A DNA stretch of 64,000 bases from Streptomyces sp. CB01201 (GTDB lineage: Bacteria; Actinomycetota; Actinomycetes; Streptomycetales; Streptomycetaceae): contig NZ_NNBJ01000004.1 of NCBI RefSeq assembly GCF_002803085.1, forward strand, positions 209,861 to 273,860. The letters are read 5' to 3'. A program made the translations under genes and the position numbers. This document shows, in pieces, positions 16,276-27,323 of this stretch. Every line of letters starts with the position of its first letter. The first letter of the stretch is position 1. The notes beneath the pieces are model-generated. The model saw only the letters and a list, made by a program, of their open reading frames with translations, had not been told where the DNA came from and did no database searches.

Positions 16276-18627
16276 ATGTCCCACGTCGGTGACCCGAACG
16301 GGAGGGCGCCCCGGATCGTCGCTGCGATCCGGACCGCGGCCTCCGTCCGGTCGCGCTCCGTCGCGCTCCTGACCACCGGGGTGCTCGCGCTCCCCGTGCT
16401 GCTGACCGGCTGCGGCTCCGCCGACAGCGGGACCGCGGCCGGCGCCGCTCCCCAGGACATCGGGGCCGCGGCCCGGCAGAACGTCGCCGACGGGGGCACC
16501 CTGAAGTGGGCCGTCGACGCGATGCCCCAGACGCTCAACACCTTCCAGGCCGACGCCGACGCCGCCTCCCAGCGCGTCGCCCAGGCGGTGCTGCCCGCGC
16601 TCTTCACGCTGGACCAGCGGGGGCGCCCGCAGCGCAACGCCGACTACCTGGAGTCCGCCGAGGTCGTCCAGCACGAGCCCAAGCAGGTCGTCCTGTACAA
16701 GCTCAACCAGAAGGCGGTCTGGAGCGACGGCCGGGAGATCGGCGCCCCCGACTTCGTCGCCCAGTGGCGGGCGCTCAGCGGCAAGGACTCGGCGTACTGG
16801 ACCGCCCGCAACGCCGGGTACGAGCGCATCGAGAAGATCGAGAAGGGTGCCAACAACCTGGAGGTCAAGGTCACCTTCGCCAAGCCGTACGCGGACTGGC
16901 GCTCGCTGTTCAGCCCGCTCTACCCGAAGGACGTCACCGGCACTCCCGACGCCTTCAACGACGGCGCCCGTACGACCCTGAAGGCGACCGCGGGAGCCTT
17001 CCGGCTCAAGGCGGCCGACAAGGGCAAGGGCGAGATCACCCTGGAGCGCAACCCGCGCTGGTGGGGCCGCCCCACCAAGCTCGACAGCCTGGTCCTGCAA
17101 GCCGTGCCGCGCGACAAGCGGGCCGCGGCGCTCGCCGAGGGCAGCGTGGACGTGGCCGAGATCGACCGCGCGGACGCCGACCGCATCACGCTCGCCGAAC
17201 GCGACAAGGGCCAGGCCGTCACGCACGGCCCCGCCGCCGCCATCACGCCGGCCTCCGCGCTGCGCTCCTGGGCGATCGCCCACGGCGCCGAGGACGACAA
17301 GGCGGAGGCCGAGCAGGAGGCCCGCAAGGAGAGCCGGGCCGCGATCGAGAAGTACGCCAGGGAGCAGGCCGGCCTGCGCGGCTTCGCGATCCGCAAGACC
17401 CTGGAGCCGGCCTACACCCAGCTCGCCCTGAACGGCGCCTCCGGGCCGCTCGCGGACGAGCGGGTCAGACGCGCGGTGGCCCGCGCGCTGAACCGCCAGG
17501 AACTCGCCGAAGCCGTACTCAAGCCGCTCGGCCTGCCCGCCCTGCCGCCCGGCAGCCACCTCGCGCTGGCCGGACAGGACGCGTACAGCGACAGCAGCGA
17601 CGCGCTCGGCAGCCAGGACGAGAAGGAGGCGCGGGCGCTGCTCGCCGACGCCGGCTGGACCACCGACGGCGCCCGGCAGAAGCCCAAGCAGGACGTCGCC
17701 AAGGCCGGCAGCAAGGCGGACGACGGCGCCGAGGACTCCGAGGACGGCAAGCGCCGGGCCTCCGACACCCCGCCGGCCGCCGGCAACCACCCCGACGACG
17801 AGGGCACCTACATCGTCGGCGACGACAAGCCCGGCAGCTCCGGCGCCTCCGGCACCCATGTGCTCGCCCCGGCCCGTACCGCGGCACAGCAGCAGGCCGC
17901 GCTGCGCCGCCAGGCCCGCTTCTTCGACGCCGACCCCGCGGAGCAGGCCAAGAAGGACACCGGCAAGGACACCAAGACCGAGGCCCGCCCCAAGGGCGGC
18001 GCCCCCGGCGCGTACGCCCCGCAGGGAACGGCGGCCCCGGCACCGCAGGGCGGCCCGCTCGGCAAGGACGGCAAGCCGCTCACCCTGCGGTTCGTCCTGC
18101 CCTCGGGCCCGGGCTCGGAGTCGCTGCGGGCCGTGGGCGACAAGATCGCGGCCATGCTGAAGGGCGTCGGCATCAACACCGAGATCGTCAAGGTGGCCGA
18201 CGACAGCTACTTCAAGGACCACATCGCCTCCGGCGACTTCGACCTGGCGCTGTACTCGTGGCCCGGAACGGCCTACCCGGCCACCGACGACCGGCCGATC
18301 TTCGCCAAGCCGGAGCCCGCGTCCGACGGCTCGCTGCTCGTCGAACAGAACTACAGCCGGGTCGGCACCGACCGCATCGACCAGCTCTTCGAGCAGGCCG
18401 CCGGTGAACTGGACGAGGACGAGGCCCGCGACCTCGTGCGCAAGGCGGACGCCCGGATCTGGGCGGCGGCCGGCTCGATCCCGCTCTACCAGCGCCCCGA
18501 GCTGGTCGCGGTCAAGCCCAATGTGGCCAATGCGGGCGCCTTCGGCTTCGCGGCCCCGAACTTCGAGGACATCGGGTTCAAGAAGCCGGAAACGGCGCAC
18601 AACGGATCGGCGAACACTCAGAAGTAG
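16276..18627 (+). CDS. LpqW-like / ABC-transporter family substrate-binding lipoprotein
   Basis: 783 residues from ATG 16276 (GAAGAGG eight bases upstream; ATG 16240 is an in-frame alternative). A long signal peptide ends at lipobox LLTGC (Cys46). The body is a SBP_bac_5 peptide-binding fold (GGTLKWAVDAMPQTLNTFQA, WSDGREIGAPDFV, LERNPRWWG). Between about residues 468 and 598 there is a long low-complexity insert rich in Asp, Lys, Pro and Ala that splits the second lobe. No permease or ATPase is adjacent; instead typA follows, as lpqW and typA neighbour each other in mycobacteria, where LpqW acts in envelope glycolipid assembly and not in uptake. A similar envelope role is inferred. Confidence 0.78.
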   Translation: MSHVGDPNGRAPRIVAAIRTAASVRSRSVALLTTGVLALPVLLTGCGSADSGTAAGAAPQDIGAAARQNVADGGTLKWAVDAMPQTLNTFQADADAASQRVAQAVLPALFTLDQRGRPQRNADYLESAEVVQHEPKQVVLYKLNQKAVWSDGREIGAPDFVAQWRALSGKDSAYWTARNAGYERIEKIEKGANNLEVKVTFAKPYADWRSLFSPLYPKDVTGTPDAFNDGARTTLKATAGAFRLKAADKGKGEITLERNPRWWGRPTKLDSLVLQAVPRDKRAAALAEGSVDVAEIDRADADRITLAERDKGQAVTHGPAAAITPASALRSWAIAHGAEDDKAEAEQEARKESRAAIEKYAREQAGLRGFAIRKTLEPAYTQLALNGASGPLADERVRRAVARALNRQELAEAVLKPLGLPALPPGSHLALAGQDAYSDSSDALGSQDEKEARALLADAGWTTDGARQKPKQDVAKAGSKADDGAEDSEDGKRRASDTPPAAGNHPDDEGTYIVGDDKPGSSGASGTHVLAPARTAAQQQAALRRQARFFDADPAEQAKKDTGKDTKTEARPKGGAPGAYAPQGTAAPAPQGGPLGKDGKPLTLRFVLPSGPGSESLRAVGDKIAAMLKGVGINTEIVKVADDSYFKDHIASGDFDLALYSWPGTAYPATDDRPIFAKPEPASDGSLLVEQNYSRVGTDRIDQLFEQAAGELDEDEARDLVRKADARIWAAAGSIPLYQRPELVAVKPNVANAGAFGFAAPNFEDIGFKKPETAHNGSANTQK

Positions 18628-18692
18628 AAGAGAAAACCACCAGGTCACAGCCTTGGGCCCGAGCGGCCCCAAGCTCAGAACCTGCTCAAGTC

Positions 18693-18723
18693 CCTTGCCC
18701 GCCGGCCCCGCCGGCGGGCAAGG
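18693..18723 (+). terminator. terminator after the LpqW-like gene
   Basis: Perfect 13-bp stem (18693-18705 with 18711-18723), 5-base loop, 65 bp past the stop codon. It separates the lipoprotein gene from typA. Confidence 0.75.
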
Positions 18724-18917
18724 TCGTGTACGCCCCTGACCCAGGCTCAATACACGGCGCAGCCCCCTGTTCGAGATCGGTGGAATCGGCCCGGGAAGCC
18801 GTCGGCGCGGCGGCCCCGTACCATGGGGAGGAGCCGTGGCCTGTCTGCCCGGCGGGCGGACGAGGACTCGACCGCGTCAGACGCCTGATCCCACGATCGA
18901 GAGAAGCGCCAGTCAGT

Positions 18918-20825
<1,908 letters not shown>

Positions 20826-20840
20826 CGCACCCCGTACGCC

Positions 20841-20878
20841 CCGAAGCCCGGCCCCGCAGCAGCGGGGCCGGGCTTCGG
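20841..20878 (+). terminator. strong terminator after typA
   Basis: Perfect 17-bp stem (20841-20857 with 20862-20878) with loop AGCA, 15 bp past the typA stop. Confidence 0.85.
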
Positions 20879-21311
20879 CGTCGGTGTGGAGGTTTGGACG
20901 GCTGGGTACACACGCGTGGGTGATCATGTCCAAGGACCCCCGCGCGCACGGGTCGTCGGCCTCTAGGGTCAAGTTGTTTTAAGGGACATCCTGTTCGGAT
21001 ATCGACCGTCGCTCTCCGGAAGATGTGTTAACGGTCCGTTTCGGGGGTGTCTGTCTGTGCTCATTTTGTCCGAATTTCGGGCCGTTGCCCGGTACTGATG
21101 TTGTCAAACCGAGACCCTTTAAGTGTGGTTTACAGCCCGGCCGTACTTAATAGTTGGCTCCATTGAGCTCGGGTCAATGGGTCACGCACTGTGGGGAGTG
21201 CCGACTCACGAGCACACTCGGGGTACTTGACGTAGAAGCGCTGTCAGGGGTGTCAGCGCGCGTAGAAGTGCCCCTCTTGTAGTGACAAGTGGACTCATGA
21301 GGAGGAAACCC
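20879..21311 (+). promoter_or_regulatory. 433-bp upstream region of the first oligopeptide permease operon
   Basis: No gene seen. The stretch is less GC-rich than its surroundings (for example AAGTTGTTTTAAGG, and TTGTCAAACC near 21101) and is unusually long for a Streptomyces 5' region, so it probably holds the promoter and one or more regulator sites. GGAGG at 21301-21305 is the ribosome site for the gene at 21312. A TTGTCA at 21101 is a possible -35, but I could not pair it with a convincing -10. Confidence 0.4.
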
Positions 21312-22943
21312 ATGCGTGGTGCTACGAGCGCCAAGTGGGTCGCGGGAGCGGCAATCATCGCCCTGGCTGCGACCGCTTGTGGTGGCGGCAAGGACAGCAC
21401 GGACAACTCGGGCGCGGCTGCTGACCCGGCAGGTGTCTTCAGCTACCAGAGCAGCGAACCGCAGCACCCGATCCAGCCGGCCAACGTGATGGAGACCGGC
21501 GGCGGACGCATCACCGACGTCCTCTTCTCCAAGCTGGTCGACTTCGACGCGAAGTCCGGCGCGATCGAGAACGTCGTCGCCGACTCGATCAAGCAGGACG
21601 ACGCCAGCCACTACACCATCAAGGTGAAGCAGGGCTGGACGTTCCACAACGGCGAGAAGGTCACCGCCAAGTCCTTCGTGGACGCCTGGAACTGGGGCGC
21701 CAACGCCAAGAACGCGCAGCAGAACGCTTCTTGGTTCTCGGACATCAAGGGCTACGACGAGGTCCACCCGGAGAAGGGTGACCCGAAGGCCGACAAGATG
21801 TCGGGTCTGTCCACCCCGGACGACTACACGATCAAGGTCGAGCTCGCCAACCCGGCTCCGTACTGGACCTACAAGCTCGGCTACAGCGCCTACTCGCCGC
21901 TGCCGTCGGTCTTCTACACGAACCCGAAGAAGTACGGCGAAGAGCCCATCGGCAACGGCCCGTACCAGTTCGTGAAGTGGAACCACAACCAGGACTTCCT
22001 CACCAAGGCCTACGACAAGTACGCCGGTGCGGACAAGCCGAAGAACGGTGGTGTGGACTTCAAGTTCTACACGACCTCCGAGGCCGCCTATAAGGACACC
22101 GTCTCCAACAACCTGGACGTGCTGGACCAGGTCGCCCCGAGCGGCATGGCCACCTACCACCAGGACCTCGGCAAGCGCGCCGTGGACGCCCCGCAGAACT
22201 CGATCCAGACGATCGCCGTCGCCACCTACGCGGACGCGATCAAGGGTGTCAAGGACCGCGGCAAGTTCATGCAGGGCATCTCGATGGCGATCGACCGGGA
22301 CACCATCACCAAGACGGTGCTCCAGGGCTCGCGTACCCCGGCCACCGGCTTCGTGCCGCCGGCCGTCAAGGGCTACCTCGCCGACGCCTGTGGTGAGTAC
22401 TGCAAGTACGACCCCGCCAAGGCCAAGCAGCTCGTGACCGAGGCCGGTGGCGCCAACGCCTCCATCTCGATCCTCTACAACGCCGACGGCGGCCACAAGG
22501 AATGGGTGTCGGCGGTCTGCTCCAACATCACCCAGGCGACCGGCGTCAAGTGCGAGAGCGACTCCAAGGCGGACTTCAAGACCGTCCTGGACGTCCGCAC
22601 CAACAAGAAGGTCCAGAGCTTCTACCGCTCGGGCTGGGTGCAGGACTACCCGCTGAACGCCAACTTCCTCAAGGACCTGTACGGCACCACCGCCGCGGGT
22701 AACGAGGGCGGCTACTCGAACAAGACGTTCGACGACCTGACGGCCAAGGCCGACAAGGCGCCGACCCTGGACGAGTCGGTCAAGCTGTACCAGGACGCCG
22801 AGAAGTCGCTCTACGCCGACATGCCGGCCATCCCGCTCTGGTACTACAAGACGAACGCCGGCTACTCGGCCAACGTCAAGAACGTCACGTACGACACCTT
22901 CGGCAAGCCGGTCTTCACCGCCGTCGAGGTTCTGAAGAAGTAG
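21312..22943 (+). CDS. oligopeptide ABC transporter substrate-binding lipoprotein (operon 1)
   Basis: 543 residues. Signal peptide with LAATAC lipobox (Cys23) and a Gly-rich linker, then a full SBP_bac_5 fold: GGRITDVLFSKLVDFD, NGEKVTAKSFVDAWNWG, GNGPYQFVKWNHNQ, ending with a PLWYYKTN strand. It should capture peptides outside the membrane and deliver them to the permeases encoded next. ATG 21312 follows GGAGG by six bases; a longer frame from 21282 lacks such a site. It is 46% or so similar in layout to the binding protein of operon 2 (same MRGAT start and AKW segment), pointing to a tandem duplication. First gene of a five-gene operon. Confidence 0.92.
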   Translation: MRGATSAKWVAGAAIIALAATACGGGKDSTDNSGAAADPAGVFSYQSSEPQHPIQPANVMETGGGRITDVLFSKLVDFDAKSGAIENVVADSIKQDDASHYTIKVKQGWTFHNGEKVTAKSFVDAWNWGANAKNAQQNASWFSDIKGYDEVHPEKGDPKADKMSGLSTPDDYTIKVELANPAPYWTYKLGYSAYSPLPSVFYTNPKKYGEEPIGNGPYQFVKWNHNQDFLTKAYDKYAGADKPKNGGVDFKFYTTSEAAYKDTVSNNLDVLDQVAPSGMATYHQDLGKRAVDAPQNSIQTIAVATYADAIKGVKDRGKFMQGISMAIDRDTITKTVLQGSRTPATGFVPPAVKGYLADACGEYCKYDPAKAKQLVTEAGGANASISILYNADGGHKEWVSAVCSNITQATGVKCESDSKADFKTVLDVRTNKKVQSFYRSGWVQDYPLNANFLKDLYGTTAAGNEGGYSNKTFDDLTAKADKAPTLDESVKLYQDAEKSLYADMPAIPLWYYKTNAGYSANVKNVTYDTFGKPVFTAVEVLKK

Positions 22944-23014
22944 CGAACAGGCCGCTAACGGTCGATCCACCCCGGCGTTCCGACATCGCGTCGGCGCCAC
23001 ACCGTTCGCGCAGG

Positions 23015-23059
23015 GCAGCCGGCCCGCCCCTCCCACGAGGAGCGGGGCGGGCCGGCTGC
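23015..23059 (+). terminator. intercistronic hairpin between binding protein and permease (operon 1)
   Basis: 16-bp perfect stem (23015-23030 with 23044-23059), 13-base loop, inside the operon. Such hairpins usually act as partial terminators or protect the 3' end of the binding-protein message so that the lipoprotein is made in excess. Confidence 0.65.
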
Positions 23060-23084
23060 TGTAGCGGCTGACTATGGAGGCTCG

Positions 23085-24014
23085 ATGGGGCGCTACGTCG
23101 CAAGGCGACTGCTCCAGATGATCCCGGTGTTCATCGGGACCACTCTGCTCATCTTTCTGATGGTGTACTCACTTCCCGGCGACCCCGTCCGGGCTCTGTG
23201 GGGCGACAGACCTGCCGATCCGCAGGCGATGGCGCGGCTGCGCCACGAGTACTGGTTCGACCGGCCGGTCCTCGCGCAGTACTGGCACTATCTCAGCAAC
23301 GTCGTCACTGGTGACTTCGGCAGCAGCTTCGTCACCGGCCGTAAGGTGATCGACGTCATGGCCGAGACGTTCCCCGTGACCATCCGGCTGGCACTGATCG
23401 CTTTCGCCGTCGAGATCGTGGTGGGCCTCTCGCTGGGCCTCCTGGCCGGCCTGAACCGCGGCAAGCTGTGGGACAAGCTGGTCCTCGTGATCACGCTGCT
23501 GCTGATCTCGATCCCGATCTTCGTCCTGGGCTTCATCTTCCAGACGATCTTCGCGGACCAACTCGGCTGGACCACGCCGACCGTGCAGAACTCCGACGAC
23601 ATCACGCAGTTGATCCTGCCGGGCGCCGTTCTCGGCTCCCTGTCGTTCGCCTACATCGCGCGGCTCAGCAGGACGTCGCTCGCCGAGAACCTGCGCGCGG
23701 ACTACATCCGCACCGCCATCGCCAAGGGCCTGCCGCGCCGTCGCGTCGTGGGCATCCACCTGATGCGCAACTCGCTCATCCCGGTGGTCACCTTCCTCGG
23801 TACGGACCTCGGCGCCCTGATGGGCGGCGCGATCGTGACCGAGGGCATCTTCAACGTGCACGGCATCGGCAACACGCTGTACCGGTCGATCAATCAGTCG
23901 GACAACGCCACGGTGGTCGGCATCGTGACGATCCTCGTGATCGTCTACCTGCTCTCCAGCCTTCTGGTCGACCTGCTGTACGCCGCTCTGGACCCGAGGA
24001 TCCGCTATGCCTGA
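23085..24014 (+). CDS. oligopeptide ABC transporter permease, DppB/OppB type (operon 1)
   Basis: 309 residues, six membrane helices. It begins with the classic OppB start (MGRYVARRLLQMIPVFIGTT), then the RADYIRTAIAKGLPRRRV EAA-loop that docks the ATPases, and ends with DLLYAALDPRIRYA. GGAGG precedes ATG 23085. It pairs with the DppC-type permease that overlaps its last eight bases (ATGCCTGA), which indicates translational coupling. Confidence 0.93.
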   Translation: MGRYVARRLLQMIPVFIGTTLLIFLMVYSLPGDPVRALWGDRPADPQAMARLRHEYWFDRPVLAQYWHYLSNVVTGDFGSSFVTGRKVIDVMAETFPVTIRLALIAFAVEIVVGLSLGLLAGLNRGKLWDKLVLVITLLLISIPIFVLGFIFQTIFADQLGWTTPTVQNSDDITQLILPGAVLGSLSFAYIARLSRTSLAENLRADYIRTAIAKGLPRRRVVGIHLMRNSLIPVVTFLGTDLGALMGGAIVTEGIFNVHGIGNTLYRSINQSDNATVVGIVTILVIVYLLSSLLVDLLYAALDPRIRYA

Positions 24015-24948
24015 GACCCTCAACAAGGCTTCCGCCGGGGCCGCCGAGTCACCGGCCGTCGCCCCCGTCCCCGTCGCCGCGGAAAAGCCCCGCAGCCTCT
24101 GGTCGGACGCGTGGCGGGACCTGCGCCGCAACCCGGTCTTCGTGATCTCCGCGATCCTGATCGTCTTCCTGATCGTGGTGGCGGCCTTCCCCGGCCTCTT
24201 CACGTCGGTCGACCCGGACCACGCGGACCTCGGCAAGCACTACCTGGGCGTGCCGCAGTACAGCCACGTCTTCCAGGAGGACTGGTTCGGCTACGACGTG
24301 CAGGGGCGCAGCATCTTCGCGCGCGTCCTGTTCGGCGCCCGCGCCTCGATCATCGTCGGCGTCTGCGTGACGCTCGTCGTGACCATCCTCGGCGGACTCG
24401 TCGGCATGCTGGCCGGCTACTTCGGCGGCTGGTTCGACTCCCTGCTCTCCCGCCTCACCGACGTCTTCTTCGGCATCCCGCTGCTGCTCGGCGCGATCGT
24501 CGTCCTGAACGCCTTCACCCACCGCAGCGTGTGGACCGTGGTCCTCGCACTCGGCGTCCTCGGCTGGACCCAGCTCGCCCGCGTCATGCGCGGCTCGGTG
24601 CTGACGGTCAAGCAGGCCGACTACGTGCAGGCCGCCAAGGCGCTCGGCGCCGGCACCGGCCGGATCATGCTGCGGCACATCCTGCCGAACGCGATCGCCC
24701 CGGTGATCGTCGTCGCCACCATCGCGCTCGGCGGCTACATCGCCGCCGAGGCGACGCTGTCCTTCCTCGGTATCGGGCTTCCGCCCTCCACCGTCTCCTG
24801 GGGCAACGACATCTCATCCGGCCAGACCGTCATCCGTACCGCCCCGCACGTGCTGTTCTTCCCCAGCGCCATGCTGAGCATCACGGTGCTCGCGTTCATC
24901 ATGCTCGGTGACGCGGTGCGCGACGCTCTCGACCCCAAGCTGCGCTGA
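24007..24948 (+). CDS. oligopeptide ABC transporter permease, DppC/OppC type (operon 1)
   Basis: 313 residues. After a 35-residue cytoplasmic N-terminus comes LWSDAWRDLRRNPVFVISA, the usual OppC entry, then the core helices, the EAA loop (QADYVQAAKALGAGTGRIML) and ATLSFLGIGLPP, ending LGDAVRDALDPKLR. Overlaps the upstream permease by eight bases. Forms the membrane channel with it. Confidence 0.93.
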   Translation: MPETLNKASAGAAESPAVAPVPVAAEKPRSLWSDAWRDLRRNPVFVISAILIVFLIVVAAFPGLFTSVDPDHADLGKHYLGVPQYSHVFQEDWFGYDVQGRSIFARVLFGARASIIVGVCVTLVVTILGGLVGMLAGYFGGWFDSLLSRLTDVFFGIPLLLGAIVVLNAFTHRSVWTVVLALGVLGWTQLARVMRGSVLTVKQADYVQAAKALGAGTGRIMLRHILPNAIAPVIVVATIALGGYIAAEATLSFLGIGLPPSTVSWGNDISSGQTVIRTAPHVLFFPSAMLSITVLAFIMLGDAVRDALDPKLR

Positions 24949-24962
24949 GGAGGGCGTACGAC

Positions 24963-26021
24963 GTGACCATCATTGAAGAATCCGCGACCGTCCCGGCGCC
25001 CCGTTCGGGCGACGACAAGGGCGGCCCGCTGCTCGAAGTCCGGGACCTGCACGTCGAGTTCCACACCCGTGACGGTGTGGCCAAGGCGGTCAACGGTGTC
25101 AACTACTCGGTGAACGCGGGCGAGACGCTCGCCGTGCTCGGCGAGTCCGGCTCCGGCAAGTCCGTGACCGCGCAGGCGATCATGGGCATCCTGGACATGC
25201 CGCCGGGCAAGATCCCGCAGGGCGAGATCCTGTTCCGCGGCCAGGACATGCTGAAGATGTCCGCCGAGGAGCGCCGCGCCATCCGTGGCCGGAAGATCGC
25301 GATGATCTTCCAGGACGCGCTCTCCGCGCTGAACCCGGTGCTGAGCGTCGGCTACCAGCTCGGCGAGATGTTCCGGGTGCACCAGGGCCTGTCCAAGAAG
25401 GACGCCAAGGCCAAGGCCATCGAGCTGATGGACCGGGTCAAGATCCCGGCCGCCGCGGCCCGGGTCACCGACTACCCGCACCAGTTCTCCGGCGGTATGC
25501 GCCAGCGCATCATGATCGCCATGGCGCTGGCCCTTGAGCCGGACCTGATCATCGCGGACGAGCCGACCACCGCGCTCGACGTGACCGTCCAGGCCCAGGT
25601 CATGGACCTGCTCGCGGAACTCCAGAGCGAGTTCAACATGGGCCTGATCCTGATCACCCACGACCTCGGCGTGGTCGCCGACGTCGCGGACAAGATCGCG
25701 GTCATGTACGCGGGCCGGATCGTCGAGCAGGCTCCGGTGCACGAGATCTACAAGCGTCCGGCGCACCCGTACACCAAGGGTCTGCTCGAATCGATCCCGC
25801 GCCTGGACCACAAGGGCCAGGAGCTGTTCGCGATCAAGGGCCTGCCGCCCAACCTGATGAAGATTCCGAGCGGTTGTGCGTTCAACCCGCGCTGCACCAT
25901 GGCGCAGGACGTGTGCCGCACCGATGTCCCGGTGCTGCACCAGGTGACCGAGCAGGACGGCACCGATCTGGTCGGCCGCGGCAGCGCCTGCCACTTCTGG
26001 AAGGAGACGATCCATGGCTGA
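24963..26021 (+). CDS. oligopeptide ABC transporter ATPase, DppD/OppD type (operon 1)
   Basis: 352 residues, GTG start with GGAGG upstream. Walker [10 protein letters not shown] loop in [12 protein letters not shown], signature FSGGMRQR, Walker [13 protein letters not shown] and switch His in ITHDLG. The C-terminal oligopeptide extension has [15 protein letters not shown], whose cysteines bind the iron-sulfur cluster or fold typical of OppD/DppD. It forms a heterodimer with the next ATPase, which overlaps it by eight bases. Confidence 0.94.
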   Translation: MTIIEESATVPAPRSGDDKGGPLLEVRDLHVEFHTRDGVAKAVNGVNYSVNAGETLAVLGESGSGKSVTAQAIMGILDMPPGKIPQGEILFRGQDMLKMSAEERRAIRGRKIAMIFQDALSALNPVLSVGYQLGEMFRVHQGLSKKDAKAKAIELMDRVKIPAAAARVTDYPHQFSGGMRQRIMIAMALALEPDLIIADEPTTALDVTVQAQVMDLLAELQSEFNMGLILITHDLGVVADVADKIAVMYAGRIVEQAPVHEIYKRPAHPYTKGLLESIPRLDHKGQELFAIKGLPPNLMKIPSGCAFNPRCTMAQDVCRTDVPVLHQVTEQDGTDLVGRGSACHFWKETIHG

Positions 26022-27162
26022 GCTCGACAAGAAGGACGAGGCCGTGGACGCCACCCCCAACGTCACCGACATCGTCAAGGTGGACGCCTCCACGACCACC
26101 GAGGTCGAGGCGATCCTCGACGCTCCGGTCGACCGGGGCGAGCCGATCCTCCAGGTCCGCAATCTGGTCAAGCACTTCCCGCTGACCAGCGGCATCCTGT
26201 TCCGTCGGCAGGTCGGCGCGGTCAAGGCCGTCGACGGCGTCTCCTTCGACCTGTACCAGGGCGAGACCCTGGGCATCGTCGGTGAGTCCGGCTGTGGCAA
26301 GTCCACCGTCGCCCGGCTCCTGATGACGCTGGAGCGGGCGACCGCCGGCGAGGTCTTCTACAAGGGCCAGGACATCACCAAGCTGTCCGGGCGCGCCCTG
26401 AAGGCCGTGCGCCGCAACATCCAGATGGTGTTCCAGGACCCGTACACCTCGCTGAACCCACGGATGACGGTCGGCGACATCATCGGGGAGCCCTTCGAGA
26501 TCCACCCCGAGGTGGCTCCCAAGGGCGACCGGCGCCGCAAGGTCCAGGAGCTGCTGGACGTCGTGGGCCTGAACCCGGAGTACATCAACCGCTATCCGCA
26601 CCAGTTCTCCGGCGGTCAGCGCCAGCGCATCGGCATCGCCCGCGGCCTGGCCCTCAACCCCGAGATCATCATCTGCGACGAGCCGGTCTCCGCCCTGGAC
26701 GTGTCCGTCCAGGCCCAGGTCATCAACCTGATGGAGAAGCTGCAGAACGAGTTCAACCTGTCGTACGTCTTCATCGCGCACGACCTGTCGATCGTCCGGC
26801 ACATCTCGGACCGCGTGGGTGTCATGTACCTCGGCAAGATGGCCGAGATCGGCACCGACGAGCAGATCTACGAGCACCCGACGCACCCCTACACCCAGGC
26901 GCTGCTCTCCGCCGTCCCGGTCCCCGACCCGGACGCGCGCGAGCACCGCGAGCGGATCATCCTCACCGGAGACGTCCCCTCGCCCGCCAACCCGCCGTCG
27001 GGCTGCCGCTTCCGCACCCGGTGCTGGAAGGCGGAGGACCGCTGCTCCACCGAGGTCCCGCTGCTCGCGATCCCGGAGCGCTTCCAGGGTCTGGACAGCC
27101 CGGTCGCACACGAGTCGGCGTGCCACTTCGCCGAGGAGAAGGACGTTGTCGGCGCCGCCTGA
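26014..27162 (+). CDS. oligopeptide ABC transporter ATPase, DppF/OppF type (operon 1)
   Basis: 382 residues. A non-conserved 45-residue head ([20 protein letters not shown]) precedes the OppF-type domain: [17 protein letters not shown], Walker [11 protein letters not shown] loop [11 protein letters not shown], signature FSGGQRQR, Walker [12 protein letters not shown], and C-terminal [15 protein letters not shown]. The counterpart in operon 2 lacks the head. Last gene of operon 1, followed by a very strong terminator. Confidence 0.94.
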   Translation: MAELDKKDEAVDATPNVTDIVKVDASTTTEVEAILDAPVDRGEPILQVRNLVKHFPLTSGILFRRQVGAVKAVDGVSFDLYQGETLGIVGESGCGKSTVARLLMTLERATAGEVFYKGQDITKLSGRALKAVRRNIQMVFQDPYTSLNPRMTVGDIIGEPFEIHPEVAPKGDRRRKVQELLDVVGLNPEYINRYPHQFSGGQRQRIGIARGLALNPEIIICDEPVSALDVSVQAQVINLMEKLQNEFNLSYVFIAHDLSIVRHISDRVGVMYLGKMAEIGTDEQIYEHPTHPYTQALLSAVPVPDPDAREHRERIILTGDVPSPANPPSGCRFRTRCWKAEDRCSTEVPLLAIPERFQGLDSPVAHESACHFAEEKDVVGAA

Positions 27163-27173
27163 CAACCAGTACG

Positions 27174-27219
27174 AACGGGTGGGCCCGCGATTCCGTCAGG
27201 GATCGCGGGCCCACCCGTT
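27174..27219 (+). terminator. terminator of permease operon 1
   Basis: Perfect 18-bp stem (27174-27191 with 27202-27219), 10-base loop and a T run, directly after the last gene. It makes the two tandem operons separate transcription units. Confidence 0.85.
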
Positions 27220-27323
27220 TGCGCGCCCGGACGGCTCTGGTAAAGGTGCGGCCTGTCCGCTTCTGGGGTGATATTTGGGCCTAAGTGAGACTTGGGACCC
27301 GAGTAGGACTCTAGGAGGACGCC

